This document shows positions 22,769 to 39,126 of a DNA stretch of 64,000 nt, piece after piece. Origin of the DNA: Dermanyssus gallinae (lineage: Eukaryota > Arthropoda > Arachnida > Mesostigmata > Dermanyssidae); assembly GCA_003439945.1 (NCBI GenBank), contig QVRM01006592.1, forward strand, positions 116,495-180,494, given 5' to 3'. Position 1 is the first letter of the stretch; the number at the start of each line of letters is the position of its first letter. The notes under the pieces were generated by a model that searched no databases, was not told the origin of the DNA, and saw nothing but the letters and a program-made list of their open reading frames with translations. Both the position numbers and the translations under genes were made by a program.

Positions 22769-25700
22769 TGTTCCTGTAGTAACGGCTATCCTGTTTTAAG
22801 TACAGCGTTGCACGCTATGAATTCAGAAGCTCTTGCGGTCTGTCTAGAGCTAACAACTTTTCTCGATTGTTGTCGATTGGCTAACTCTAATGGCAAGGCT
22901 GTTTGTTGTACATCTTTAAGGTGACCTTGAATTTCGCCACACACTGACCGACCAGCGCGTAGCCGTAAAACCTGACGCGTGCCAACGAGATTGAGACAGC
23001 CCGTCTAACAGACTGACTACGAACCGGCATTCAAACTCATAGAAATATTCTCATGCGATAAGATCGTTGTTTGTTTGTGTATTGTGGCATCTCTGCCGCT
23101 TCGTCGTAAGAATCAATATTGATTAGAGGGGGCGGTCCCGCGGCCAGCTAAATACACGGCCGCTGCTAAAACACGCTGAACTTTGGGCTTGTCCCCCACT
23201 TCCAGAGCTGCGTCACGTCTGGCCACGCCAATTCCAGCGCCGCCTGACAGGGTCGGTGGTCATCACTATTAGTGTTAGATGTCCGCCAGTGGCACAGCGC
23301 TCGTAGCCGCATGGCCGCTATTGGCCGTGATTACGGAGCGTGGACGAACGGATCAGGCCGCCTGTGTCTGTCACGACTGCTGCCACTGGCGTTACTGGAC
23401 AGACGGGGGCGGCACGCTTCTATTATGACCATCAGGACCACTGGGTCCACCACGGCGACGACCCCCACGACAACAACCCCCACGACAACAACAACAACGA
23501 CGACAACAACAACGACAACAGCGACAACAAGCATCATCGCGGCCAGCCATATCCTCCGTACGTCCTATGCCGAGGTTTGCCTCGACGTGCGAGCAGGATA
23601 TTTTGAGACTGTCCGGCCCTTGCTGGCTCGGACGGCCCTACGCCGCTGCTGCTGCTGCTGCTGTTGTTTCTAGGTCTGCCTGGCTGCCCTCGTTGCCGTT
23701 CCTGTCTCTGTCCAATGACCCGCGATAATGCCTGTCCCCCGCAAGACCGACCGGATCAGATCGGTGGTTCTTGTTTCCCTTGGGTTGCCCCCGGTTTCTT
23801 CGTCTTCTCGCTTCTCGTCTTCATCTCACCCCTATCTTGTTCTCTATCTCGATGCTGGCATCATTCCTATACATTTCTGGCATCATAACGTTCCGAACTC
23901 GTTTTTCTCGTTCACGCTTTCTTCCTCTCGCTTCTTTTTGCTCTTGTTATTTGCTGCAGCTGCTGCTGCTGGCAGAAAGCTGGCGCTATCAAACAAGCGC
24001 TTGTCGGCGGCAAGGTGCGAATATATGCACTTCCTTTCATCTATCATACGGCCCCGCTGCCCGTTTCCCGCTCTCCCGTTTTCTTGCTGCGTTTCGCTTT
24101 GCTGTAGGCTATCGTTACGATCTTCTATTTGTCGCTTTTATGTGTCCTTTGGCGCTGCCGCTCGTTGCCTTCGTAGTTCTTCTCCTTTGCCCGAACCCTT
24201 CCTACGTCGACCTTATAGACCTTTGCTCTTGGACTTTTTTCCTTACACTGCATCTTGTTTTTAGGTGTTGCCGGAACACGTTCGCCTTTGTGCGTCTCGC
24301 CAATGTTAGCTCGTCAAATAGTTGCTTGCAATAAAGGCAACAGCGATACGTTTGTTATAAACCGGTATGAATAATCAATCGGCCAACCTACATTGAGTAA
24401 TGCCTACAATAGGTACAACTTCTACGGATGCGCTGTTGAGTATTGTCTATAACAGCTACAACTTGTATCTTGAATGTGCATACAATGAACAACGACGACA
24501 CCATATGCAGGTACGCGCTCTGAAGGCAATGAGTTGAGGCTCGCAAAAGTCGCAGGCCAATTCATGCGATCGCGACGCGTAAGGCGCCAACGCATCGCTA
24601 CGACTAATTAGCAGCCACTGCGAATCATCAACAATGAATGCGATGCTCTGTTTTTTTTGTTTTCGTTTCAGAGTGCTGGTTCAATCGCGTAGGCGGCAGC
24701 GATAACAACGTGCCTCTAACCTCCAGATGGAAAAAGATTAGACCCGACTGTCCTTCACGCGTTCCTTCACTTCCCTATCCATTTGCTCCCAACAACAACA
24801 ACAACAACAAGGCACACAACCAAGTGTGTGTGTGTTTCACAGCCACGTATCATTCTCGTACTATTCTCGCGCCTCGCCTTTGGATGCGTACCGTGCGCGC
24901 CGAGATTGCGCCAGAAGACGCAGCTGAAGCCGAAAGGGTCACAGGCACCACTGTGTTTTGCCAGTGCCCTCAGCCAGTGCTCCATATTGGATTCTCCCTC
25001 TGGCGTATAGTAGTTATACTAGTAGTAGTAGTAGAATTAGTAGTTATAGTAATAGTAGTAGTAGTAGTATTAGTAGTTATAGTAGTAGTAGTAGTGGTAG
25101 TGGTGGTGGTAATAGTAGTGTGCCTACCAGACGAGTCTCGCAAACACAGGACGGCCGCGTTCGCTGCAATGCTCGTTCGTTTGGTTGTAGGTCGTTTGTA
25201 GGTTTCGCTTCAGTAATCTCTTTATCTCAACCCAACACACGCTCGCCCGCGCCGCCTCACATACAAGCACACAACACAGACACTCACGCCGCCCCGCATC
25301 TTATCCAAAAGGGAAACAATTCGTGGCAAGCAGCTACGGCTGCTGGTCGAGAGCTCGACAGCAAGGGCAACCCTGTTCACGTTTGTGTTCACGCTTAATA
25401 CGCTCCCACGGTGGCCGCCAGCCCGCATCGCAAACAAAGCGGTGTAGATTTGCAGTCTTACTCATACCACAGCACAGTGAGAGAGAGAGGCTGAGAGAGA
25501 GGGGCTCTGGGAGAGAGAGAGGCTGAGAGAGAGAGCGGGGGAACAGATAGCAACGCAGACCAGCAGTTCGCACGTAATCACGAGATGACTCGAATGAGGT
25601 TCTGCAGCCGCGTTGCTTCGTTTCGATTCGTGTTACCAACATAACACCGGCGAGGCTCACACCGACACTACTACTTCACTCCCTCCCTAGCATTGCCGGT

Positions 25701-25853
25701 GCAACGACGCTTGCATTCAGTCTCTTTGTCAACTGTCATCTTCTGTGTACGTGTGCTCATTTATTGATTAGAAAGAAAAAAAACAATTATGTTGTATTTT
25801 TTTACGAAACTTCCAACGCTTAAGCGCCTGAAAAAAAGGCGCTTTTATGAAAA

Positions 25854-25856
<3 letters not shown>
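22769..25856. other. Unique sequence with triplet runs
   Basis: No gene recognised. Triplet arrays are at about 23448-23535 (ACN/CAA type), 23643-23667 (CTG), 24791-24812 (CAA) and 25010-25122 (GTA type). A GA-rich block lies at about 25478-25540. At 25822-25844 a perfect 8-bp stem (AAGCGCCT / AGGCGCTT) with a 7-nt A-rich loop is followed by T4. Confidence 0.45.
25010..25122. repeat. (GTA)n imperfect microsatellite
   Basis: About 110 bp of GTA units with interspersed TTA, ATA and GTG units. Confidence 0.9.

Positions 25857-25898
<42 letters not shown>
25857..25898. repeat. (TA)n microsatellite
   Basis: A perfect TA run of about 42 bp. Confidence 0.96.
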
Positions 25899-29560
<3,662 letters not shown>

Positions 29561-29564
29561 CAGC

Positions 29565-30170
29565 ATATGGACACCCGTCGGGAAATGTACGAATTAAACT
29601 TTCAGGCGGCAGCAGAAGACCCGGGATTGCTTCAGAGAGCGATTACAGAAGACGAGTTAGGGGAATACGGTTACGACATAGCGAAGATCAAAGTCCGATC
29701 ATCCAAGTGGTACTTCCAGGAGAAAGTCGATCAAAGAAATTCAGAAAAACAGATCTACCACCATCAGGTTCTTTTGATTGTTTTGTTCTTCAACTACCAG
29801 GGAATCATCTTCTAGGAATGTATGCAACCGAGTCCTACAGTCAATAAGGAATACTACCGCGATAATCTAAAAAATCTTGCGCAAAAACGTTCGACAAAAA
29901 GCTTGAACTCTAAAAAAAATCCTCCATCACGACAACGCACTGGCGTACATATCGTTACAAGTTTCGGATTATTTGAATTCTACGTTCACCGGACCTAGTT
30001 CCGTGCGACTTTTTTTGTTCTCACAGATAAAACAAAGTTGAAGGGACGAGGTTTCGAGCCTATAAAGGAGATATAGAATTTTTTTAGGAACAACTTAACT
30101 CGATTCCAAAAGACGCGGAAGCAGTTTTAAAGGGAACAAAAACAGGAAGTTTTTGGAAGATGTAAGTAAA
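29565..30170 (+). pseudogene. Second mariner transposase remnant (5'-truncated)
   Basis: The plus strand encodes the C-terminal two thirds of a mariner transposase in several frames. It opens with AAEDPGLLQRAITEDELGEY, equivalent to the segment holding the first catalytic Asp (here codon 29651-29653; the usual Gly before it is Glu). Downstream are QVLLIVLFFNYQG, PTVNKEYYRDNLKNLAQKR, and LHHDNALAY with the second Asp (29931-29933). Next come LVPCDFF with the third Asp (30007-30009) and KLKGRGFEPIKEI. The second-to-third spacing is about 25 codons instead of 34, and the usual PQPPYSP stretch is missing. Stops occur from 29814 onward, with multiple frame changes. The motif set differs from the copy at 5.6 kb (CDFF versus DYHIF), so these are two different mariner lineages. 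No terminal repeats were identified. Confidence 0.9.
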
Positions 30171-32655
30171 ATTATTTTTATTATAATGAATCAAAACTTT
30201 TTGATCCACCATCGTATAACATTTTGTTATTAACAGCAAATTGTATTCTAATAGCATAGGTGCTTAAGTTTATTCATGTGGAATCTTCTTGCGGAAGTTA
30301 TTATAAGCGTCACATTGCATAATTTGGTTTTCTCGGTAACTATTCAGTCAAATATATCGGTGGAAACAGAAGCATATAAGCTGTCTGAATAAATTTATAA
30401 AAACGTTAAATAATGGGTAAAATTATGTACGTTACAGTTTTTAGTGAGTACGAGACACTTTGGGGCTTTCACTTGTACAGTTGTGCTGATCGCTATACAC
30501 ACAAATGGCCACCATCCCAACATATTATCGTCCACTACATTTGTAAATTAATCGTCACTATTCATGCAATCTTATATGTTGCCTCATATAGACTAAGGCT
30601 GTATTTGTAGGTACGCAATTGATATGCTGCTGATCGATAGGCTGACGTTAACTAGCTGCCGTATAGTTCATATAGTTCACATGCTGCGCTTAGACAAAAG
30701 ACCCTGAAAAATGTTGTATGGAGCGAGTAGACCCATACACATTATACGTACGCAATGATGCTGAATTATAACTATGACCAACACATAACGACCTTCGACG
30801 TATTTCATATGAGCGAATCGATTTGTACAGCAGGATCAGTGGCAGAGTGTACTGTACAAGCAGAGAAATTAGAAAAAAACACAGAATAGCAACGGCATGC
30901 AAAACATGACGTCGGTCGATCGTTCGTGGGTAGTTCAAGCTGAAGCTAGATCTACTACCATGGGCGGCGTGTTTGTGTCGTAAGCGCGGGCACAATCGAC
31001 CGCAAGTTACAGACGACACGCTAGATTACCCACACGCGGCCGGTAGAAACGATGGAACGAAAAATTAGGATCCTGGGACGAGACTGGCTGTCCTAAAATG
31101 TTCTCCGAAGATTGACCTAAAAAGCCTGCTGTTTCCTCAAGCTCGGCAACGCAGAGCAGGACAGAGGTATCGTGCACCGTTCAAGCTGGTGGTGCGCCGA
31201 GCCGCCTCTCCGCACTAATGCAACACAAAAAGAGGAAAAGAAGGTGGTGGTCGTTCTTCTAATGGAAGAGTAAGTTTCTCCAGTATGTTCCAGCATCCGA
31301 GGACTCTGCTGAGGCACTATTTTAGGCGTGGAAAAGCAGGCATTTCTAAGCCTGAAGGCGGGCGTATATCAGCCGGGTAAAGCCATCGTTGCCGTCGTCG
31401 TCGTTGCTGAACCCTTAAAAAAAGGCCCTTGTGCCTAGGATTGGCGAGTGAGCTACATCTCCTGATTAGATTTGTCCAGCGCTTTTCCGAAGCGATGGTG
31501 TCGCCTGATCCTACCTAGCCGTTGGATAAGCATGGACGTCAGACAGTCGTCGAAGATTCTAGAACAGCTGATGGCTGATGTGCCACGCCGCGATTCTGCC
31601 GGCCGATATTCGTCGGAAAGCCGTACTGAGTTCGCTCGTTGATAGAGAGAGCCACCACGATAAGTTACATACGCCAGCAAACGCAGTAGCCGTAGGCTAG
31701 AAACAAGGTCAAACCGACCAGTAACCGACAATGTGGAAAACCTTCCAATACGCCCCACGAAAAGACAAACAGTTTGTGCAGACGGTAATACGAGACAGGT
31801 AATAATGATGCTAATAATAATAACAGCAGCAGCAACAACAACAACAATACTAAGCAAGCAAGAGCTAGCAACAACAAAACTAGCAGCAAGAGCAGCAACA
31901 ACTGAACAATAACAACGTCCATGATAGCTGGTAATGTAAAAACAGCACCGTTCAGCCAGCGGCAACGTTACCGTGGTGGAAAAAAGACGGCGTCGTGATA
32001 CCGACGCCAGAGCAGCTCTAACGGCCGTTAAAGGTCCTTGAGCTTTCCGCGCACCTATCCTATCCTATCCTCTCTCTTTGGAGAGGTAGGCATACGATAG
32101 CAGACTAACTTTTAGCAGCACGCGAGCAGGCCAACCGTACCTTACAGGCACTCATGGCTCCAAGCAACCGTATGAGCTGTATCGGCGCAACTCTCGAGTG
32201 GCTTACGAGACTCTCCAGAGTCGCACAAAAAGCTGCTCGTGAAAAGAACCCACCCGACCCACGCATCCGACCCACCTGTAACGGTGAATCAAAGCGCGGC
32301 GAATAAAAGCCCGCTTTTTTCGCTATTTTGAAACGGCATACAGACAAGAGTTAGCCTGCCTGACTAACAAGACGACAAAAACACGCTGTCTCGAAAACAA
32401 TTTGCAACTAGTGATTTAGTTGTACGCACCCAAGTTGCAAGGTAAATAACGAGTATCGACGAGTGGTAATGCATGCGACTTGTGCTGTGATGTGTAATAC
32501 GATTAACACACGCTGATGAAACACTTACTGAGAGAGAGAGAGGCATACACACTACCGAATTGTTGGATGTTCAATATCATACATGTAGCTGTCTACGTAT
32601 GCTTCTTTTATAACACTATAACAGTTTGGTAGTTCTCGAACACGATTATATAAAT

Positions 32656-32656
<1 letters not shown>
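30171..32656. other. Unique sequence
   Basis: No gene recognised. AT-rich DNA follows the mariner remnant to about 30,700. A CAA/CAG run lies at about 31820-31905 and a CCTAT triplication at about 32050-32072. Confidence 0.45.
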
Positions 32657-32731
<75 letters not shown>

Positions 32732-32735
32732 TATA
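32657..32735. repeat. (TA)n microsatellite
   Basis: About 79 bp of TA with one phase break near 32723, leading straight into the three-copy repeat. Confidence 0.96.
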
Positions 32736-33012
32736 GCCTTAGTTGATAGTATAGTTCAACTCGTTAGCATATAGACAGAAGACAAATTACACACATTGTA
32801 AGTGAAAGACATTATAATTATATATATATATGTAATAATGGATTTCACTACAATGTGTTCAGTTGTCTGTCTATATTCTACGAGTTGAACTATGCTATCA
32901 CAAAGGTTTTATAATATATATATATATATATAGCCTTAGTTGATAGCCATAGTTCAACTCGTAGCATATAGACAACAATGACACACATTGTAGTGGAAAG
33001 CCATTATTACTA
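32736..33012. repeat. Three-copy alternating repeat embedded in TA arrays
   Basis: Three related units of about 85 bp lie between short TA arrays: unit A (about 32736-32820, plus), unit B (about 32831-32912, inverted) and unit C (about 32931-33012, plus). The shared core includes TAGTTCAACTCGTAGCATAT, AGACA and ACACATTGTAGTG, ending CCATTATTA. A and B form a long imperfect palindrome with a TA-rich loop, as do B and C. This could be a fold-back or MITE-like element with TA target sites, or a segment copied and inverted by recombination between TA arrays. No coding potential is seen. Confidence 0.85.
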
Positions 33013-33296
33013 TATATATATATATATATATATACTTGTATGTGTATGTACTCGCATATAAATATATGCGTCGTGGCCCTATTAGCAGTCGAGTGTTATT
33101 ATTACGATTACGTTTACGATGGGATGGCACTGAATATACATATATGACATAGGGTGGATAGGCCCGCAGCAGCTGCCTCGCAGGTGGCAGCTGCCACGCC
33201 GCCTTCATCACCACCAGCCGCCGCCGGAGGCCAGAGGCCGGCGGCTACAAGAACGATTAGTGGCATGCCGTATGCGAGCAGTAGGTGATAAGTCTA

Positions 33297-33449
33297 ACAA
33301 CAACAACGACGACGACAATGACGACAACAACGACAGCAACAACAACAACGACGACAACGACAGCAACAACAACAACGACGACGACAACAACAACGATAGC
33401 AACAACAACAACAACAACAACGATAGCAACAACAACAACAACAACGACC
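33297..33449. repeat. (CAA/GAC)n complex triplet array
   Basis: About 150 bp of triplet units in phase, mostly CAA with GAC, GAT and AGC variants arranged in a higher-order pattern. Open in several frames (Asn/Asp, Thr, Leu/Ser), but no flanking coding context is seen. Confidence 0.93.
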
Positions 33450-33842
33450 CTGCGCTGGTCAACCGAGCCGCCGTAATAAGTGCAATACTAGAGTAGAGCA
33501 ATAGCCTCGCTGGCTGTGAAGCTAAAGGCTAAAGCTGGCACTCCTGTTGCCCCGTGGCAGTGTCCGTTGTGGCCCGCCGAATCTATGTAGTAGCGTTCGT
33601 CAAACATTGTTCAGCCATAGCTATTTGCGCAAAAGCACTCCGCATGACTTAGCCTCTTACCCCCACCCCCCCCCCTGACCCCCCGCCCACCCATGGGCGA
33701 AATACCTACCTGCTGGATGGATGACCAGAACACAGAGAAGATACAATGTAAAATCGCTAACCGGGGCTGCCTGGCTGGCCGGATGGTATACATGCTATTA
33801 TACACTGGACACTGCCCATTGTACGAACCGCTTAAGTTTTTC

Positions 33843-33869
33843 TTTTATTATTATTATTATTATTAGTAC

Positions 33870-33907
<38 letters not shown>
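33843..33907. repeat. (TTA)n microsatellite
   Basis: About 65 bp of TTA units with one GTAC interruption. Confidence 0.95.
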
Positions 33908-33908
<1 letters not shown>

Positions 33909-34822
33909 GAGCTCTTACCGCCTACAACAACAACAATCAAAACAGAAACTACCCCCCGAACCTATTCCGAATCCGCTCGCGGCGTCAACGCACAAGCCAA
34001 CACAGCTTACCGCCGACCTGCCGTAGTACACCGATCGAAAGCAGAGCCAAATCTTAGTATTCGTGCTCGGACTTTATGGACTCTGTCGGATAGACGTCCG
34101 TTCGATAGAGCAAGCAACCCTAACGTACGGGCCGACCGATCGACCGACCAACCGGCGAACGCCCCAATAAGCAAACCGGTAGCGGGGGTAACGCAAAGCG
34201 TGCTGGCCATCTCGAGGCGACAGCACTACCATGTCAAAGCTGGTGGGTAAATGGTGGGTGTGTGGGGAAAAGGCTAGGAGGCGTACGGTTGACGAACGGA
34301 CGGGGGGACGTGGGCAATGAGCCAACCAAAAATTGCGGGTGCAAACAGGAGAAAATACCCAACGTTGTGCTCTCTTGCGCTCAGACCCGCACAATAAATA
34401 AATATAATAGGAGAGAGGTGACGAAGACGACAAAGAAGAAGAAGAGGGAAAAGATGAAGCAGAAAAAGAAGTAGAAGAAAAAAAACGAAGGACGACAACA
34501 AAAAAATAACGAGAAGAAAAAGAAGAAAAACACGGCGAAAAAAAGAGAGCGTATAATGGAAAGATGGGCCGGTCGGATAGCACAAGTCTGAGGACGCAAT
34601 CAAATTGCGGACGGCGGAAGCTTGCACAACAAACTGTACAACATGGTGAGAGCAAATTGAATAAGTCCATGACTCAATCATGTCATTCACCCGAGCTTCT
34701 TAGTGGAGTAGTTCTGTCAGCTGGCCTGGCCCAATGGATACAAACTACAACAACAACAGCAGCTCAACCATGACCGAGCTTCATATGTCTACAATGGCTT
34801 TATAGTCGTTGCTCTATATTGG

Positions 34823-34859
<37 letters not shown>

Positions 34860-35814
34860 AAGCGAGATAGGCAATGGCACGGAAGAGATGTTCTTGGCAG
34901 TGTCTGTAAGAGTTGTGTGTTGAAACCTGTCTATGTCGTGTACTACGTGTAAGCTGTCTTCAAGCCGTCGCGCAATCATGTCTAGCGCCTAAACGTGGTT
35001 GCTGTCGAGCGCGACAAAAAAAACCCACCACCGTGAACAGCCAATGACGACATCTCGACATAGCATCTACAGCTGGCGAATTCGGTCCTTCCTACGACGA
35101 CACCCAACAACATCATGGGTCCCCGCAATCGGCCCATGTCGTCCCGCACAGTCTCTGCGAGTGCAGACGAGAGCGTTGGCCTTGAACGTAAGGCTCACTC
35201 GGTAAGTCTCACAGTTCGCCTCATTCCTCATCGGTCGCAATTACAATTAGCTAAGCATTCGGACTTGGTCGCAACCATGCACAAGCGTTGCGCCTTACAG
35301 TAACAGTAGCACCAGCAGTGAATCAATGGCCGAACAGAGAACAATAGGATCATTATTATTATTATTATTATTATCACCATCTGTTCCGTCGCTGACTTCG
35401 TTGACTCGCCGTTGTCAACGTGCTGCCAAGCCAAGCCAACGAAGCTGCTACTGCAGCATCGGCCGCAACAAACGTGCACATTAGGGCGTGCAATAAACGC
35501 AGTGTGCTGGGGGTGCACTCTGTCGCGTGACCTCGCCTATCGCCCACTAACCACGGTAGTCGTCATTGTATGTCCAGCCGACAGCCAACGACACAGAATT
35601 TCTGCTGCTGCTGCTGTTGTAACTAAAGCAGCCTGCGCTTGTGCTGAAGCGTCCTCCTCAAGAACGATAAATGTACGGATGGATGTACTAGTTGCTTGAC
35701 ATGTAAACCTAAATACAGCTGTTATCACCCCATTATATGAAAGGCGTTTAGAGCAGCAGCATACGCGAACACGAATGTTGAGATGATAGCTAGAGCTTTG
35801 CCAACAGTTCGTTC

Positions 35815-35990
35815 TGGCAGCATGTGGCAATAGTATGGTCGCCGATATCCAGCGGTGCAGTTTAACATCCATAATCTCAGTGCTCGCTCATCGCTCAAGA
35901 AGATTCGATTAAAAACAACAGGCATCAAACCGGCGATAGCCCGGCGGATGACAACCGTGATTAGCGCACTAACTAGCCCCAGCCTAGACT
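35815..35990 (-). mobile_element. SINE family 1, copy B (5' portion)
   Basis: On the minus strand this copy has the tRNA-like head, including GCTAGTTAGTGCGCTAATC, a good box A-type stretch. It also has GGTTGTCATC as in copy A and a mutated box B, GGTTTGATGCC, at 35921-35931. The following AATCGAATCTTCTTGAGCGA matches the same position in copy A. Similarity fades towards about 35815, and the 3' half of the family is missing. The damaged box B suggests that it is transcriptionally dead. Confidence 0.65.
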
Positions 35991-36227
35991 GTATGACAGA
36001 TTGCCGCATGAATGGACGACGTCGATCGTCCTGCTACTACTACTACTACTACTACTATTCGCCAGTTAGCCAGCTTGTCCTGCATGCTTAAGGCCTTAAA
36101 CAAGGCCATGCCATGTCCGGCGCCGCGGCGAACGTAACCGTGGCCCAGTCTGCCAACGTGTGGCCGCCTCTGCCGATAACCGACAAATGTTTGTTACGTT
36201 TCTCTAGAATTAAAAAAAAAACATTTT

Positions 36228-36350
36228 TTAAATTCTAAACTATCCTCCGTCCCCTACGGGTTTGGAACTTAACCTGAGATATATATCTTCAATGCCCCTA
36301 GGGTCGGACATGTTAAGATACCTCGGGTTTCCCATCCAACAGTCATTGTG
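36228..36350 (-). mobile_element. SINE family 1, copy C (3' portion)
   Basis: Read on the minus strand, GGTATCTTAACATGTCCGAC, CCTAGGGGCATT and CCGTAGGGGACGGAGGATAG align with the body and 3' end of copy A. The tRNA-like head is absent, so it is a 5'-truncated copy. It lies about 240 bp from copy B in the same orientation but in the wrong order to be its missing half, so the two are separate insertions or a rearranged pair. Confidence 0.6.
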
Positions 36351-39126
36351 ACATCGTTACGTTTCTCTGCCTTTATTCGATGTCTTTCCGCTTTACTACA
36401 CACGAATCTACCTACGACGACGAACTACATACACGTCGGATCCACAAGCCGACGAGCCCCAGGTGTCTGTCCAGTAAGGTCCAGTATTGCCAGGCCCGCA
36501 GCAGATGGTACGTTCGCGTTCTGAACCGCCGTGTCTCTTACATAGGGCCGTTGTTTGGCCACACCACTCAATTCGTCGATCACCAACCACGTTGAATGAT
36601 GACCGCACGCTGCTCATAAAGCGGCTAGACTAGCTACTAGTTTAGCAACTAACACTACACAACATACATGAGGGGTGTGTTTGCGTATGTAAGTTGCCGG
36701 GTGTATGTTTTTCTAGTTTGCTACGTGTGTGTCTCTATAGGGAAAGAGTGGCGGGGGGGGGGGGGAGGAACAGTCAGCAATGCCTTATCGTCCACACGCT
36801 CAGTCGTTAGTAAGATCCCAAAAAGCGGCTGAGACTTGCTGAGGAGCACCGCATCGCCGACCGCAGGCACCGTCGGTCTGCAATGTAGGCGCCTCCGCCG
36901 CCAGACGCCATCCTATGCCGCCCACGCCTTGCCCATATCCCCACAGAAGCGGCGAGGGGAGGAGAGGAGAGGGACGAGCGGCGTGCTGGTGGTGCAGTGG
37001 GGTCATCATGGTTGTGGCGTCGCTGTCCCGAAACCTTGCGTCGTCGTCGCCGTCGTCGCTTTGCAGACTGCGGCTAATTAAACTCAAAATGATGTAATGA
37101 CACAGCTTAATGGATGGCCCCGAGCAGCAACGTTCTACATGCTATTGAAGCCGTTTATTGCCAAGACGCCAGCGGCACCGGCATAGTGAGCCTGCGTCTA
37201 CATATATATATATATATAGAGAGAGAGAGAGGTAAAGCATGAAAGGGAGAGAACGACGCTGTGCTACCGTATAGTACAGGCCATATTAATGTACTGCCTA
37301 AATGGTTGCGCAGTACAAGGACAAAATGAACGTTCGAGTTCGAGCCTTTGCTCTCTCTCTATTTATGTATATAAATATATATATATATATATATATGTGT
37401 ATAGGTTATATATATATCCCTTCTCTATGTGTGTATATGTTTATATATATATCTATATGTTATATTATCTATATATGTATATATATAGTGTATCATATAT
37501 ATATCCCTATATATGTATATATATATATTATATATATATATATATATATTTGTGTGTGAGTGCTAACAGTGGTAAAACGTATTGTTGCTGTTGTTGTTGT
37601 CTGCGTGTTATACTTTGTGTCGCCCGTACTAAATACTTTCCCGAGTGCCGCCGTCGCTGCGTTTGCGGTGCTACTAATGCCGGCCGGGTGTTGTCGGTTG
37701 TATTCGAGACGTACTGACCTGACGATTAAGCCCACCCCCGAAGTAGCTTACTGACATTTAGGATCCAATAATCGCAATAAATTCTAGATATATATAAACA
37801 TATATATACTTCGAATTTATTTAGGAATTTAATATATACATGTGAATGTTTATTTCCACGGTGCCGATGGCTCACTCCTCATCTATCACTCGTGTCCGAG
37901 TGGGAGTCTTGCCCGACCCCTGACGCGAAGACGCGGGTCCATCCAGTCTTTCATAGTTCCGCAATAATAATACCAATAATACTTATAAGATTAACAACAG
38001 CGAGCATATCCTAACAGTCTAGCTAAAAAATAGTCATAATATTGTTGTTTGTTTGCCCAACACTAGTGCTGCCGTTCGACCAGCTCCGGGGTTTTTAAGC
38101 CGGACAGCCGGCCGAGGCAGTCGACAACTTGTCAGGTCTCTTGAGATTAGTCGTCTGGTTTATTTAATGTTTAGTTAATGTGACACGTAGTCAGGCAATC
38201 GCGGCCGGCCCGAGTCGAAGTCAGGCGTGCATCTCGCGTTCGGGGTCGGGCCTTTGTCGGCCCATCGTTGCAGCATCAAGTGCAGCTGTTGATGCCACTA
38301 CTGTTGATGTCTCGCAGCGCCGATGTATGTCTCAACGTAGGTGTCTGTCTGTCTCTCGGTCGGTGAGGTAACTCGGCAGGAGGCAACTGCTTTGACAACG
38401 AGAAGGACATCATCATCATCACCTGGACTCCCGAGCGGGTGGAAATCTTGAACGTTGCTGCTGCTGCTGTTGCTGCTGCTGCTCCAACGGGACTTCGTGA
38501 CGGGTGTGACGCTACCGGCTGTTCGCAGAACAGTCAGTAGGCAGTTAAGAGCGCGTCGGTCGGTGCACAAGTTAATTTATATTTAAATATCAAAGCAATC
38601 AAGCACAACATAACAATTAGCCAGTCAACACTGATTGGTGGCACGTTGCTTCATTACACTACTACTACTGCTACTACTACCACGACGCGACGACAAGGCA
38701 ACGCAACGACGACATTATTTGACTACCGCCGCTCTCCCGCATAGCGCAGGTCATCTGCGCATAACATACACATCGAACCACAGCTAGGTGTCGGTTGGTT
38801 CCTGGTCTCCGGTGGAACTGGGCGGGCGCTTGTCTCTGCCCCTCTCCGTCTTCCTTTATTCCTCTCACTGCCTATATATCTCCCTTAAGTCTCTGGTGAC
38901 CACCTCTCTCTCTCTCTCTCTCTCTGTATCTTTAAGTCACACTCGCTTTGCTCTCGAGCATGGCCAATGACGGCGGCTGGTCCTGCATTGTTTGTGCCCA
39001 GCTGGCCGTCGACGAGCGTTGATCTATTTCCGGCCAGCGGTCTAAACCCGCCAGCAGGGCAACACACACACACTCGCTTAAACAGGACAGACGGAGCGTG
39101 TTTCTCGCGCATCTATCGCATACAAA
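36351..39126. other. Unique sequence with TA and GA arrays
   Basis: No gene recognised. It contains a G tract at about 36750-36763, a TA-GA compound array at about 37202-37232, a 180-bp region of broken TA arrays at about 37373-37551, CTG runs at about 38456-38483, and a CT run at about 38906-38925. Confidence 0.45.
37373..37551. repeat. Broken TA-array cluster
   Basis: Several TA runs separated by short spacers, two of which share the phrase TATATATCCCT (near 37410 and 37498), consistent with local slippage and copying. Confidence 0.85.

Larger units (their letters stand above)
33013..35814. other. Triplet-rich and purine-rich stretch
   Basis: No gene recognised. It holds a TA array at about 33011-33034, a CAA/GAC array at 33297-33449, a TTA array at 33843-33907 and a purine-rich tract at about 34408-34556. 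Also present are a TA array at 34828-34855, an ATT run at about 35351-35374, and a C-rich tract near 33660-33690. Confidence 0.45.
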
